NCBI RefSeq assembly: GCF_905475465.1
Contig: NC_062253.1
Coordinates: 7,378,001 to 7,442,000 of the forward strand
DNA: 64,000 nucleotides
Reading direction: 5' to 3'
Source of the DNA: Pieris napi
Taxonomy: Eukaryota; Arthropoda; Insecta; Lepidoptera; Pieridae
The position numbers and the translations under genes are program-made. The notes beneath the pieces are model-generated. The model made no database searches. It saw only the letters and a program-made list of their open reading frames with translations, and was not told the origin of the DNA. Numbering within the stretch: the stretch's first letter is position 1; every line of letters begins with the position of its first letter. Below, piece after piece: positions 25,301 through 40,300 of this stretch.

Positions 25301-28300
25301 TATGAGCCCAAATCATAGAGTTACATTCCAAGTGGCTCCTAACAAATGCATTATAAAATAAATCAGCACATTTCGCAGAATTAAGCTGCACTTTTTCCTG
25401 CACCAATTTACTACCCGATAAATATCCTGCTGTAATCGTATACAATCCCTCGTGCTTTATTTAATTCTACTACTCCTGGTAAATCATTTACCATTAACAA
25501 AAACTTTAAAGGTCCTAAATTGCTCCCTTGTGTCACGCCAGACCAAGTATAAATTTTTTTTTGGATTTAATGCCAGCGTTTCAACATATTGCTCCATATC
25601 TGTCATGTGACTTACCAAAAAACCGAATCAATAAAGCGGTAAAGCCAACTTCTGCTAATTTTTGCAAGAACACATCATTATCAACCATGTCAAATGCTTT
25701 TCGCATATCAAAGTAGTCTGCATCAACTTGTCCTCCACTATCCATAACTGGTATTATGCTAGTCCAGAAGCTCAATAATGCTCATGCCGTGGACACACGC
25801 CAACCTGGATCCTGCACATGACCTGGATAGCCAGGGACGAATCGGACATGTCCGTTCCCATCAGCAGCATCAGCATCACGCAGGAGTATTTTCTTGCTGT
25901 TCTACGGAACAGCAAGCTGTTGCACTCATCTCCCTCGAAGATGTATCTCAATAGAGAAATGCTGCCGTGCTTATAAACTTTATTTATTCCAGGAGCGAAC
26001 TTTAGTAGGCGCAGACAGATCGGCAGATATCCAGCTGTCAGGGCTTGGAATACAGCCGCAGCATTGCCTTTTGGTCGTTGAAAATGGCGCTCTTAACATG
26101 GAACCAGTTAGTGCAGCCAGGTGTTTCGTGAATGGTACACCTGTTGTGTCCAGAGTGAAATTGGGACACGCCGATAGGATACTGTGGGGAAATCATCATT
26201 TCTTTAGAGTGAATTGTCCTAAGGATAATAATGAGATGAGTATGTGCTTTTTGTTTTTGTACTCGTAAATGTATTGAATAAACATGTGGTAGTCGCTTTC
26301 TGTATCTTACGCTAAGAAAAAAATCAGAGTCACTACAACCCGTGATCTTGGCCTCGGATTTCAGCATCTGTTTCTATACAATTTTTTTCTTCATAAGTAG
26401 GTGACCAACCAAATTGTCTATTAGGTACCCCTGTCTGAAACACGCTGTTGACTTATTAAGGCACGTTTTTCTCACGATGTTTTCTTTCACCTTCCGAAGA
26501 AGTGTTACTTATAGAAAGCTCCATTGGTGCACAGCTGGGATTCGAACCTACGACCGTAGGGACGAGAATCGCACGCATTAGCCACTATCATTGCTATCTT
26601 CTCCCAAGGGTCTTTATTTTATAGGATACACAATCATTTTAACTAAACATTCCTGACTATCTGATTCAACAATTTGTCTTCTTAAAGTATTTTTATTACA
26701 AAATTACAATAGTATGCACCCAGCTCTTATTTATTACTGAATTCCGTATTTATTGTTTTTATAAATAAAAGCGTGTACGGACTTATTTTTGGGTCTATTT
26801 GATCACTTTACAACGGACTACTTTTACGCTGCGCACATTTATACCGCAATTTTAAACGGAAAATCACGATAAGATTAGATAAGAAGAGCAAAAATTACAT
26901 AGAAAAACATGTTTTAATCTCATTCCGTATTATTTCAGCGACGTCATCAGAACCCCAAACTCCTGCGCAGCCGATCGATTACAACTTCGCGCGTGATGAG
27001 ATAATGCTGAATGAACTTAGCAATGATCCTATACAAACTGCTATCTCACGACTCGAGAGACAACACGAGGAGGATAAACAAGGTATTTAACTAAGCATAC
27101 ATTTTCATATATGTGATAATATTAGATATTAAAAAAGTCTACGGAATATACCAGTACCGGTTATACAGTATTGAAACAACGTACAGAAATCCTCGGAGCA
27201 GTGAGGTCGCACTGTGTAGCCGGCGAAGTCCCAGGAGACTTCTTTTCTTGTTTTCTTCTTCTTTTGTGCTTCTGGAAGGAGCTAGGCTGGCTTAGCTAGC
27301 CAGGACTTTGCGCAGATCGGACCTAGTGAGAGTCTAAGTGCGGAAACTGAGTCCACCAACACATTGTTGAAACGATTTAAACATTCTATTGCGCATACAA
27401 AAAAAATAGCAGTTTTATTTAAACTTTGCTAATGTTATGTTCAAAATAATACTTTATAATATTTCTAGTTAAAATTTTGGCTTACATCTTAAGCTTACAT
27501 TAAATAAAATATGTAGTTATAAAATTACTCTATTGTATTCATAATGTTTTACATTCATAATGTACACATATATTCATAATGGTTTTTTTAAATAATATTT
27601 TACAGAAATATTAATGTTTAAAAATTCAGATAATACTGTTAAACGTGGATACAGTTCTGATTACTAATTAGAATAGATAATAGACAATATAATGCCAATA
27701 ACAAAATTAAAAATCCAATGATACAAAGCCTTTATAAACGTAATCTCTCAAACTTGTTTTTAACCGACTTCGAAAAAACCGAAGACGAAGGTGTAATATT
27801 TTAATCATCAGTATGATAGTGAATATGTTTTATCCATACTAATATCATAAAGAGGAACGTTTCATCGTTTAAGACAAAATTGGGCTATATTTATTTTCAA
27901 AATATAAAAAAAAATTGAAGCGAAGCCGGGTAGACCGCTTGTTGTTCTATTTAGTATGCCTAATACATTAAATACTCTTGAATGGTCAATGTTTATCAAC
28001 TATTTCATTTTCAGTGGCACTCGAAAAACAAAGACAGGAGTATGAAAGACAGTTCCAGCAGCTACGGAATATACTTTCTCCTTCTACACCTTATCCGCCA
28101 TATTCGTATGATCCACTGAAATTAGGTAATATTATTATGTATATGCTTTTTTTAAAAGTATATTTTCACTTATAATACCACAAGAGCTTCAAAATTATCG
28201 GGTATTTCCCGATAGGTTCGTTGCAAACAATTAATATAGTCGTCATGACGACTATAAGTCGATAATTTTGAAGCTCGTGTGGTATTCGGGGGATTATTTT

Positions 28301-31300
28301 TCCGACCCAAATGTCGGCCAATAGAATTGCACCATGAGACGAAATGTACAGTTAACAAATAAGAATTTCATAATGAATAAAACAAATACTTAATACTTTT
28401 CTTGAAGCAACGACCAGAGAAAATTTTCACAAAAAATTATCAGTATAATACCATGTAGGTTGTAGCACGTGACGTCGAATGGTGCAATTCTATTGGCCGA
28501 TATTTGGGTCGGAAAAATAATCAGTAATATTTTTTCAATCTACATATTTTCTCATGTTTGTGACATTTATATTTATCGAGTCAATGCTAGTTTTTTTTAC
28601 AAGTGTTTTACTAGATTTTTTTTGAACTTAGTTGTTGGTTAGGCTTTTGATGGTTCATTCTGAAGTCCATGTAACGTCATTCGTTCAAACGTCAAACTTC
28701 TTAGAACTCAACTTTAGTTACTTAGGAAGCGTTCAAGTATTACGTAACAAATTTTTTTGGGGGAGGGGGAGGGAGGTCCGTTTGTAAAACGTTACGATGC
28801 GGGGCGGGGATTGAATTACGCGTTATTGTTAATATTATTTTCGACTTTCTAGTGCTTTACACTACATAATGGTAACTTTTAAAGGAGGGGGGTGTCAATA
28901 ATCTCCAAAAAATGAGCAATCTCTTTATATATAGTAAATATATAGTAATTCTGTATATAATTATTGTTTTCAGGCAAAATGACCGCATGTACACCGACAA
29001 CAGCCGCAAGAGTCGAGCGCTGGGCCGCTGAAAGAGACGACACGTTCAAACGGTCTATAGGGCGGCTTAAAGCTGATATATTGAGGGCCAATGCGTTGGT
29101 GCAAGAAGCCAATTTCCTCGCTGAAGAGATGAGAAGGAACACCAGGTTTAGTGTCACATTGCAAATACCGCCGCAGAACTTGAGCCCTAATAGAAAGGTA
29201 ATAATTGTATGTATATAAATATTTAGACACACAGACATATCATTTATAACAAACAAAAACACACACACACATAAAAATAACAATAATCAAAGAAAAAAAA
29301 ATTAAATAAAAAATTTAATGAGAGAAATTAAAAAAAAAATACTTTTGTATTTGTATGTGTTTTACTTATATTTTTTAATTGAAAAATAGATTATCTAATT
29401 ATGAAATACATTTCTATCATTATTTTTTCTGGAAATAGAACGCATTTTTACTTTACTGAATTTAAACGGCGCAGACCTTTTGTAAACTACAGTATCTGTT
29501 TCGTTATCATTTATTTTTCTTAATTGAAGTGTAGGTAATCAGCATTCTGTGTCTGACACACGCCGTTGACGTTTGGAGTGTAAGGCATGCCGGTTTTCTC
29601 ATGATGTTTTCCTTCACCGTACGAGCGAGTGTTAAATGTGCACATAGACATAAATAGTATTGGTACATAGTCCGGGATCGAAAGTACGACCTCAGGAATG
29701 AGAGACGCACGTTGAAGCTACTAGGTCAACACTGAGCTATTATTGACATTTTACTACATAGGGGAAGGTGGGGACCCTTCGTACGGTTTTCACATTTGAT
29801 TTTTTTAATTTTTTCTTTTTCCATGAATCAATCACCTGATAGCTTAAATTTATAGTCTAACTATCTGAGCTTCATATAAAAAAGTTACAAATGATTTCAT
29901 CCAATGTTTCAACCATAATTATGATTTAAACAAAATCTGGAATACGTACGAATCTGCCCCATCAACGGGGCACCTTCGTACAGTGTTAGGGGTACCTTCT
30001 TACGCTGTGGGGTAGTTCAAAATTCATTTATTAGCAATGAAATTAAACACAAAAATAAAGATTTAACTTCTATTAAACAAAAATAAAATACTTTTCTTAT
30101 GTAAAACAAAATTTAATTAGTTAGGTAACTTAAATTTAGAATCACATGGATGGATTGGTAAATTATTCACAACATCTGGTTCACAAGCATCAAAATCAAC
30201 CTTAGTCAAGATGCCTTAACAGTAGTGTAATATGTAGAAAGTCGAAAACTTAATTTGTATGAAAATGACAGTTCGCGTCGACAAATTTTTATACAAATTT
30301 AGTTGTACAATTCGTTTAAATGTGCCCCATCTAGTGCTGTCCGAATGTACCCCACTAACTGAATAACAACAAAATATAACTTATTTTAATATTAATAGGA
30401 AAACGTCATAAATTAAGTATTGGAGACGTATCTTAAGTATATTTTGCTAGTTACTGATAGAATACTCTACACGAAAACTTATTTTATCTACGGTAACAAG
30501 AGATAAAAACATAGATCAAAAAATTACTTACCGAGCGCGAAAACACGTCCATGCCTGTAACTTCACTCTCATCGGTGCGAATTTCACGAAACTACGTTGA
30601 TGTATAGTTGGTACCTCGACTCATGCGCACATACAAAAGCAAGACTGTACTTTGTTTCGTTCAAGTTTTATTTTGACTGTATGAATGTGCCCCGCGTACG
30701 AAGGGTAACGATCTTCCCCTACTTATATATTACTAGCTGATCCGACGACAAACGTCGTTTTGCCATATATTATATATACTAAAAATAAAGGTTGATCGTA
30801 GAGTGGTGAAAATTAGGGATTGTATGTATTTTTTAATGCTGTATCATAAAAAAAAAAAAAAAAATTTTTATCTAAAAATTAAAAAAGAAATAATTTAGGG
30901 GTGGACTGGACTACCCTTAACATTTAGGGGGATGAAAAATAAATGTTGTCCGTTTCCCAGACATACCCAATATGCACACAAAATTTCATGAGAATCTGTC
31001 GAGCCGTTTCGGAGGAGTTTAACTACAAACACCGCGACACGAGAATTTTATATGTTAGATAATAAACCTACTGTCTGTCAAAATTATTTAATTTTTATAT
31101 TATACTTTGACTTATTATTTTCAGCGTGGCGCGTTCGTATCAGAACCAGCTATTATGGCGAAGCGTCCGACCCGAGGGGCCCAAGTGTGGTCTATGGAGA
31201 AGCTCGAGAACAAATTGGTTGACATGCGTGATATGTATGACGAGTGGCGGCATAGACAACATGCAGAGGATGATATTGATGTAAGGAAATACTTATTATT

Positions 31301-34300
31301 GCGCCTATCACTGTATCCCAATAAGATTTATTCTAAATACAGGCCCATGTAATTTCTTGCTTGGATAGGATAACGCTTAGTTGAATCCGTATGTACCGGT
31401 TAGAAGTTAATAATATTACTATTTGATATGTCACAATTGAAAGTTCTATTTGTAGCATTTATACCTAATCCTAGAAATTAAGTAATTAATTATAATATAG
31501 TTGCTAGTTAGAAATTGTTGTTCCGCTTGTGCTTATGAACCTAAAGCTAAGTTCACACTGCATATAAGCAATACAGTTGCATACTTAGACAATATCATCT
31601 ATTTTTATCAGTGAAACTTTTTGTGGATACATCCGATGTGTTTAATTTAAGAGATGGATCTGTTTTGTTTCCCAAATAAATAAAAAAAATCCAAACGAGC
31701 ACGTACGCGCACACGTCCGTAGATACGCTATACGTATACTATGAAACAATATAATGTTGTGATAGTTATTTCATAATATTTATTTATTAGAAATCTTTAC
31801 TAATATGAAAAGCACATACATTATGTTATTATTATTCCAGGACGCAGCTCAAATAGACGTGGATACACCAACGGTGCGTTGTAGTGCTAAAAATATGATG
31901 TTTTTCGCTTGGTCTTTCTTTGCGTTTTGTGTTTGGAACTGTGTTTATGGGCTTATTTAAGGAAAAAAAAACCGGCAACGCACCCACTAAAAATGGGTGT
32001 CTATGGGCTGCGCAGACTGCCCTTTTTGGTCGTCCCGCAAGCCCGTTTGCCCCCCTATTTTATAAAAAAAAAAGAAAAAGATGCACAAGAATTACAAAAA
32101 TAACTGTAGACTTTTAAAACAAAAGACAAAATGAAGGCGCGTTAACGATAAATCGTATCACGTGTCTGTAATTGGACTAGATAATGTTTAAACTTTATTT
32201 CTCATTACAAAAAATGTATTTTTATTTACACGAGAAACTTAATATAATATACGAAAGAGATACGCGTCGCCATCAGCTATACAAATTTTAGACTTTTAGG
32301 CTCATTCTAATATGAATCTTTAATGCCCTTTTGAATTGATTAAACACGCTAATATTACGAATTTTAGAGGGTAACTAGCTGATCCGGCAAACGTCGTTTA
32401 GCCATGTTTATCATTTATAATAAAAAATTGGGGTTGATCGTAGAGGGGTGAAAATTAGGAGTTGTATGTATTTTTAATGCATATATCATATTAAAAAAAT
32501 CTAAAAACAAAAAAAAATTGGGGGTGGACTACCCTTACCATTTAGGGGGATGAAAAATAGATGTTGTCCGATTCTCATACATACCCAATATGCACACAAA
32601 ATTTCATGACAAATTAAAGTCCAAGGAGTTTAACTACAAACATCGCGACACGAGAATTTTATATATTAGATTAATTAAACAATTGAACACCCTCATACTC
32701 AATAGACTTCTTTCAATAATTTGTGCGCACTAGAGGCGGAGGAGAATCACAACCAATTTTAGATTTCACTTAGGTTTTTTCTTTACAAGTTTCTTAGGGT
32801 AGTCAACAAGCGATATTCCTTTAGTAAATGTTTTTATTTAAATTTAGTAAAAATAGTATGTTTGTTGTTCAAGTATTACGTAAGCTGATTTACTGCAATT
32901 TGTCCCCCCCTCCTCTTGTTAGCAAAAATAAGAAAAGCTCTCAAAATTAATACTACATACACGTATTAATTTTTGTAGCAATTCTCGAAAATGAATATCG
33001 AGTTCAAGCATAGACAATGTCCGGGAAATATGTGTAGAAAAGTAAATAAATTACTGTTGACGTAATTACCAAATAAGAAAATCAAATACCCCCCTCACCC
33101 CCATAGTGCTTACGTAATACTTGAACGGCCTCAATGGAGTTATATTTATTGTATTATTAGTTTGTTATAAACTTAAGGATATCTTAAATTTATTTTTAAA
33201 TACAGGAGCAAGAGGAAAAGGCCTTGGATCCATTCTACGAGTCGCAAGAGAATCACAATTTAATTGGTGTGGCGAATGTTTTCTTGGAGGCTCTATTCCA
33301 TGACGTCACTCTCGACTATCACACGCCTATTATAAGTCAACAGGGAGAAGTGGCTGGTAGATTACAGGTAAGTTGTTATATAGGTACTACTCTTTTTAAA
33401 AAGAGAGTATTCTTGAAATCAATTTAATTACAATTTTTATATTAATAGTTTATATATTCAATCCATAATATAATATATATCGTTTTGCCATCAATTTAGC
33501 TTGGACAATTTGGAAAAGTTTTATTTAATTTAATTATAACATTCATACAATAAGCATTATTATATATAATATACATGGTCACAGTAATAAAATTATTTAA
33601 TAAAAATTAAAAAAATTAAAATATTTCGCTATTTCTTTTAGGTTGAAATAAGTCGAGTTTCTGGCCAGTTCCCTCAAGACCGTATTTGCGAAGCAGCTTC
33701 CGACAACTCCGGTGATATGAGAGATGATGATGAACCAATCGATCCACAGACACAACAAGTATGCTTTCATTCAATTTTAAACATCTCTATATTAAAAAAC
33801 AAAATTTAAGACATTATCTTCTCAAAGGGTAATAAATAGTATAGCCTAGTTTAATAGTACTACTGTTGTGATTTATATATGTGTGTATGTGTGATTAGTT
33901 TAGTCAGGGGATTTCCAGTTTGGTGTTTGGACTGATAATTTTTTCAATATTGTTGGCTACGGAATGCAGTATATAGGGAGGGCTTAATCTAAAAATATTG
34001 ACATACATTTATATGTATGTTAATATTTTTTAAGGAGCATTTATATGCTACGATGTGATGGTGACATATAAAAGTCAGACATACGATTATCAAACAAGTC
34101 AAGAACAAAATTCACATACATATATATAATATATTTTTTTTAAATTTATTTATTCAAAAAATTACACAATGATATGATACGTAGCCACTTCATATATATA
34201 TGCGCAACAATAGAAAACGTTTAAGGACTGTATCAAACAGTTAATGATTTTTATATAAACAAAATGTAAAATTAAGACTTTCAAACTAAACAAGATATAT

Positions 34301-37300
34301 ATATGTAAAAGAAAAAAATAAACTAAAAAATATGATATTATAAATAAGACCTTAAAATTCACTAACTACTGTATGTGTGTGCGCGAGTTTGTTTTTTAGG
34401 TTTTATGTACTGGCGCTGTCCAGTTATTGGATAAAGGCATATCTTAATATATATAAATTACGTGTCACGTTGTTTGTCCGCTATGGTCTCCTAAACTACC
34501 GAACCGATACTAATCAAATTTGCACACCGTGTGCGGTTTGATCTAACTTAAATGATAGCTTACATCTCAATTTATACCCGCAATATTAGGTATTTCATTG
34601 CAAAATATTTGTTTATTATTTAATAGTTACAATTCTAACAGATGGCGCTGTGTTGAAAGTACCAACGTTTCATATAAGCTACAATTTAAGGGCATAACCA
34701 CCAACAAAGCATGGTGGTCCCCATGACTGGTGTTCTCCTACAGTTTCTCTTGAATAGTTTACTACTATGTAATATAACAAAAACCTTAGCCACAGCAACG
34801 CTTGGCCGGTCTGCTAGTAACACATAATTCCTTAAACTAAGTTTGATACTAATATGTATAATGTATGTTATTTATAGGTAACAATCCGCGTGGTAATAAA
34901 GCAAGCTAGTGGCCTACCACCATCACTATCTAACTTCGTTTTCTGCCAATACTCCGTATGGGGTAACGGGGAGCCCGTAGTAGTTCCCCCACAAGTCTCC
35001 GCCGATACCCCTCCAGCGCCTTTGACAACTGTATCACCGAGACACCAATTACTCACATTCCGCTTTGACCATCGCCAAGACTTCATAATACCACTTACTG
35101 AAGAGTTTATTGAGCATTGTGCAGGTGAGTTTTTAGGTTAAGATAGGGAGTTTTTGTAACCTAGCTAACCTTTAGCTAACCTTTTATAATAGTGAGTTGT
35201 CTTTTATACTTTTACGTTGAAATTAAATAGCATATTGATTATTATTAAAGTTTCTTTATAAAAAATAACTTTTTTGAAGTTATACTTCTTTAGGCGCGTT
35301 ATGAAAAGTTGATGAGAGCGAACTTTTACGATGCGTGCGCACCGTGACACAAAATTAACAGAATGAAGTTGCCCACGGAAGATTATTATTATATTTATTT
35401 AATTTTTCAAATGTAAACTGAACTTTATTGACTATAATGATTCCTTTTCCAGTCTTTGATTATTTAATTGTAATTAATCATTTGCATGCAATCAAAAACT
35501 ATTTTTAATAATGCCAAAGAAGTATAACTTCTTACGCGCGTACATAAGTACACGCACCCTTTTTACATAACTTGTAATAACCTTTTAAATGTAAAATATA
35601 CCTTAACATGGAACAAGAAAGACACCATTGCAATACCCACTCAAAATAATTAACAATTTTGCTAAAAGTCATATTAGGATACAACCAATTTTCACAATAC
35701 TGAAATAAAATCAAAAAGCAAAGGATAATAAGGCAAAAGGAAGGGAAAAAAAAGTTTTTTTTTTGGTTTAAACATCAGTTTTAGCTACGTTGCTCTGCAA
35801 TAAAATAGGACTAAGTTTTATTAATTTCATCTTTATATTCTCTTACAGAGGGCGCTCTCTCAATCGAAGTATGGGGCCACCGTTCGGCTGGTTTTAGCCG
35901 AACGGTCGGTAACTGGGAAGTGGAAGCTCAACAATTAGCAAAAGCTCGCTCGTTAGCCGATCGATGGGCGGAGCTTACTCGGAAAATCGAACTTTGGGTC
36001 GAAATACATGAATTGAACGATCAGGGGGAGTATGCGCCTGTTGAGGTAAGATTTATTAATAAAGTGACTTTAGCTTACGGAACATGAAGCTTTACTATAA
36101 AAGCGTTTAATGATATCATAGCTTAAAGCGTAAAACTTCGTTTAAGTATGAACAATCTTACAGCATCCGCAGTGGTGGCTGGCTAAACTAAGTTTTGTCA
36201 TACAAATGTATTAACGCAGAGGGTTTTTACATTAGAGTTTCCTACTTTGTTATATTTATTATAAAGCTATTTTAGTAACATTAAAAAAAATCTATATTTG
36301 TCTAGTTAGTTATTTTGCCTCTCTTAATATAAGCATACACTTCTTAAAAGTTTAATTGCATGATATTTCCAAAATAAGTATGTAAAAATAACGCGCATCT
36401 AACAATATTTTGCACAACTCGTACATACAGATCAGACCAAATTTTAGAATTCGAAATTATTTTCGCATTTAAATCTTCGAACACTTGCAGAAATTTTATT
36501 AAAACAGCTTTATTAAGTTTTTTTTTCGCGTTTTTTTTATATCGCCGATTTTATGTAAGTCCCTCGAATACCGGTTTTATGTATAACATGCATTATAAGT
36601 TACATTTAGAGCATACATGGTGAATCAAGTAACTATATCCTATCGATTGGATATCCATGGTCTCTGCCTACCCCTTCGGGAAAAGGCGTGAAGATATAAA
36701 TACATATAAAATAAATTCATATAAAATAAATTATAATCGTGTCTAGGTGGCGCTACGCCCGGATATTCTGACGGGGGGCGTATACCAGTTGCGTCAAGGG
36801 CAGCAACGTCGACTAGCCGTGCGCGTACGACCCGCAGCTAATTCTGGAACTTTGCCAATCATTTGCCAACATATAGTCAGTGTTGAAGTCGGATCAGTTA
36901 CTGTTAGGTGAGGAATATCTTTTTATTATTGTGATTGTAACTATGCCATATCTTCGAATAGCAAGTATAAATTTAATATAATTAATTAACTTTACAAATC
37001 ATGCTGAAAATCGTAATTAAAAAAAAACGACGCTTGCACTCCGGGAGTGCCGGCAGAAGTGAAAACTTGAATATTAACGTTGTGCATTTTTGATATTTTG
37101 GAATGGTTAGGGAATAATTTTGCACAAATTGCTTTAATTATCAGTATAAAAATACTATCATTTATGTAGTAGAATACAATATTTATTTATTGCGCTATCG
37201 TACACAAACATGACAATTTATACGACCAAATCGTTAAAAATAAAGCTTTAGTCGTTTCGCAAAATTAAACCTTGATGACTTAAGGTCCAATTCCACGTGG

Positions 37301-40300
37301 ATCAATGTATCTGAGGAAAGAGACAAATTTCATAATCCTTTAAAAAAACATCGAATTTGTCCTGACGCGAGTTTAACATTTTTTACCCATTCCAAAAAAG
37401 TGTTGTCGCTAAAGAAGTTGTCACTTCAAAAAATATTTATTGTTTTTTTTGCGCTTCACACATATTTTAATATAGAAATATATTAATGAATGTTGTAAAT
37501 TACAGATCACGTCTACAGAAACCATTGGACTCGTACCAAGAGGAGGATTTGGCTATCCTTAGAGCGAGATGGAGTGAAGCGCTCGCTAGACGAAGACAAC
37601 ATTTGCACGCACAATTACAGGTATGTAGATTCGATTTACTCGAATTCTTAGTGTTTTTTTTTTTTTTTTTTTAATTTATAATGCTACAAATGTAATTATT
37701 ATTTTTTGTATCTCACACACTGTTTTGTTGTGTTTTTTTAATATTCTTATTTATTTTATTTATTTATTTATTTATTTATTCTATACATCATCCTAAATAG
37801 AAAAAAGTTGGCGTGGTGGAAACACAAACTGGACACAGTTTTTCCGTCCACCAGGTCGTCGAAAATATTTAAATAATTAATCTATTACACACTCAGGCCA
37901 GTGACACACTATACAATATAACACCCCCACCAATAAACCATAAAAATTGCACGAACAACATATACCAATTGAAACAATGACGCTCCACAGCCGATGCAAG
38001 AAACCTGTTCTTGACGAGAAATTCTCATTCGAATACAGGATGTGTATTCGAATTTACATATTCGAACATGAACTAAATGACGACATCCTACTTTTAGTTA
38101 TGCATAATTTGTTATTGTTTGACTTATAAAGTAATTTTTTAATTTAAATTTGATATTGTTTCCTGTTACATTAGCAAATAGCGCAGCCGGTAAAGAGTTT
38201 AATAGATTTGGAATAATATAGTCTAATGTTTTTTTCCCATATAAATTATTGTATTTTGGTAAAAGAAATTCGTTTTTTAATTTTCTACGTGTTGTATAGT
38301 GATAGTGAGTTTTAGTTGTTTTAAGGTAATTGTCTGTAAAGTAGTTTTCATTTAATAATGCTAGCTGCACTTTCTCTTGTATAGGTATAATTTTAAAAAA
38401 TGCAAATAGCTTTCTATAGTCTTCTTTATATTGTGATTTTATTTTGTAAGGAGCAATTGCTTTTAAAATACGTATTTGTAATGAAAATATTTGATTAAGA
38501 TAGGTTTTGCATGTTCTCCCATAGCTTGAAAGTCCATATGTTATAATAGATTCTGCTAGTGCTTTGTATAGCAGTAGCAGAGTATTGAGAGGTATTTTAT
38601 TTTTTATTATAGTGAATTTGGCAAGTATCGCTCTTAGCCTTTCACAGACAGAATTAATGTGCATTTTCCAGGACATTCGGTCATCTATTGCAAGCCCCAG
38701 GTACCTGTGGCCATGAACTAATTCTAAGGCGTTGCAGTTACAGTTGATGGGGTACGATTTACTGGAATGTGCACAAATGTGGTTGTGCAAGACTAAGTGG
38801 GGTGCACGTGCGCCCAGATTGCGACTGGATCGGATATGCATGAACTTTGTTTTACCCGGATTTAGTACAAGTCCCACGTCGTGGGACCAATCAGCCAATG
38901 CATCGAAATCAGCTTGCAGCTTTGTTTCTGCTTCTTGTATGTTAGCCCCAGCGGCTACTAGGCATGTATCGTCTGCAAATTGGAATATCTGGCAATATTT
39001 TATTATGTTAGGTAATGTGTTAACGTAGGTAAGGTAATGCAAGGGTCCAATAACTGAGCCCTGAGCCGTACCTTCTGTTATGGATATTGGGAAACTTTCT
39101 TCGTTGCACACTTTAACACGATAAGTTCTATCTTGCAGATAGTTTTCACACCACTTGAGCAGGTTTCCTCGTACTCCGCAGTCATTTAGGTTTTGTAGGA
39201 TTACGCTGTGCCTTAATGTGTCGAATGCCTTACTATAATCAATAAACACTACCAGGACATGATCCTTTTTATTTAAGTGCTTATAAATAAGATCTGTGAA
39301 TGCGGATAGTAATTGTGTGGTGTTTTTATTTGGTTGAAATCCGTATTGTTTGTTAGAAAGAATATTGTGTTTTTTATAATAACTTTGGATTTGTCCACAT
39401 ATATATTTTTCAATTATTTTGTTGATTGTTGGCAGTATAGTTATTGGACGATAATTATTATAGTTTTTTTTGCTACCATTTTTGTATATTGGTCGTACTA
39501 TACCTGTTTTTAATAAATTAGGATACTGTCCAGTGTAAATGCTCGTGTTAATAAGATTAGCTATGGCTACGTTTATTTTATTGCATAACATTTTAATGTC
39601 TATAGTTCGTATTCTATCTGCGCCTGGAGATTTTTTGTCGTTTAATGATTTTATTATCTTTGCGACAGATTTAGGGTCTGCTGACTGAAATCTCATACTA
39701 GTATTTTCTGCTCGCCGGTATAAACTTGTATCCAACAGTGGAATTGCACAGTTGGTTGCAACATTACTGATACTATTGTGGAAGGTAGTTGCAAAATTAT
39801 TTGCAATATCTTTACACGTAACATTTTGATTTTCAAATGAGTTTTGTATTGCTACGTCAATGGATGTTTTAATTTTTCCTGTTAATTGATTTAATATATC
39901 CCATAGATTTTTTAGATTGTTTTTATTAGCTTCTATATTGGTTCTAAGTGTTTTATTTTTAGTTTTATTTATTAATTTATTGACATAATTTCTGGTTTTA
40001 TTATATTTTTGTTTTAGTATTAAGTTGTTTGTATCTTTTATATATTGAGTAAAAAGTTTATCTCTGTAATGACATGCTTTAATAATTCTATTATTAATCC
40101 AATGGTTACTGTTTCGATGAGTGTTAGATTTAAGTTTAACTGTATATTCTGATTTTTTATATGCTTGAGTTATGTTATTTTGTATGAAGTTGTATATGCC
40201 AATAGGACACGTCATTTCTACTGTCGGCTTCCAATCAATTTGCTCTAGAAGGGTCGTTAATTTATTTTTGTCAATTAATGTTTTATATGTTGGAACATCC

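Larger units (their letters stand above)
29198..31124. other. Intron 11 of Khc-73 (1.9 kb)
   Basis: No coding segment. Filled by a reverse SINE, a 959-bp TA-flanked DNA element and a CTAGCTGATCC repeat. Confidence 0.8.
31281..33205. other. Introns 12 and 13 around the 33-nt microexon
   Basis: Apart from exon 13 (31841-31873), holds a retroelement fragment (31955-32075, reverse), the CTAGCTGATCC repeat (32373-32672) and a Harbinger-like MITE (32867-33126). 31330-31800 has no recognised feature. Confidence 0.75.

Noticed and set aside
25215..25775. Possible second host gene on the minus strand
   Set aside because: Peptides are reverse transcriptase motifs with several frame changes; a retroelement relic.
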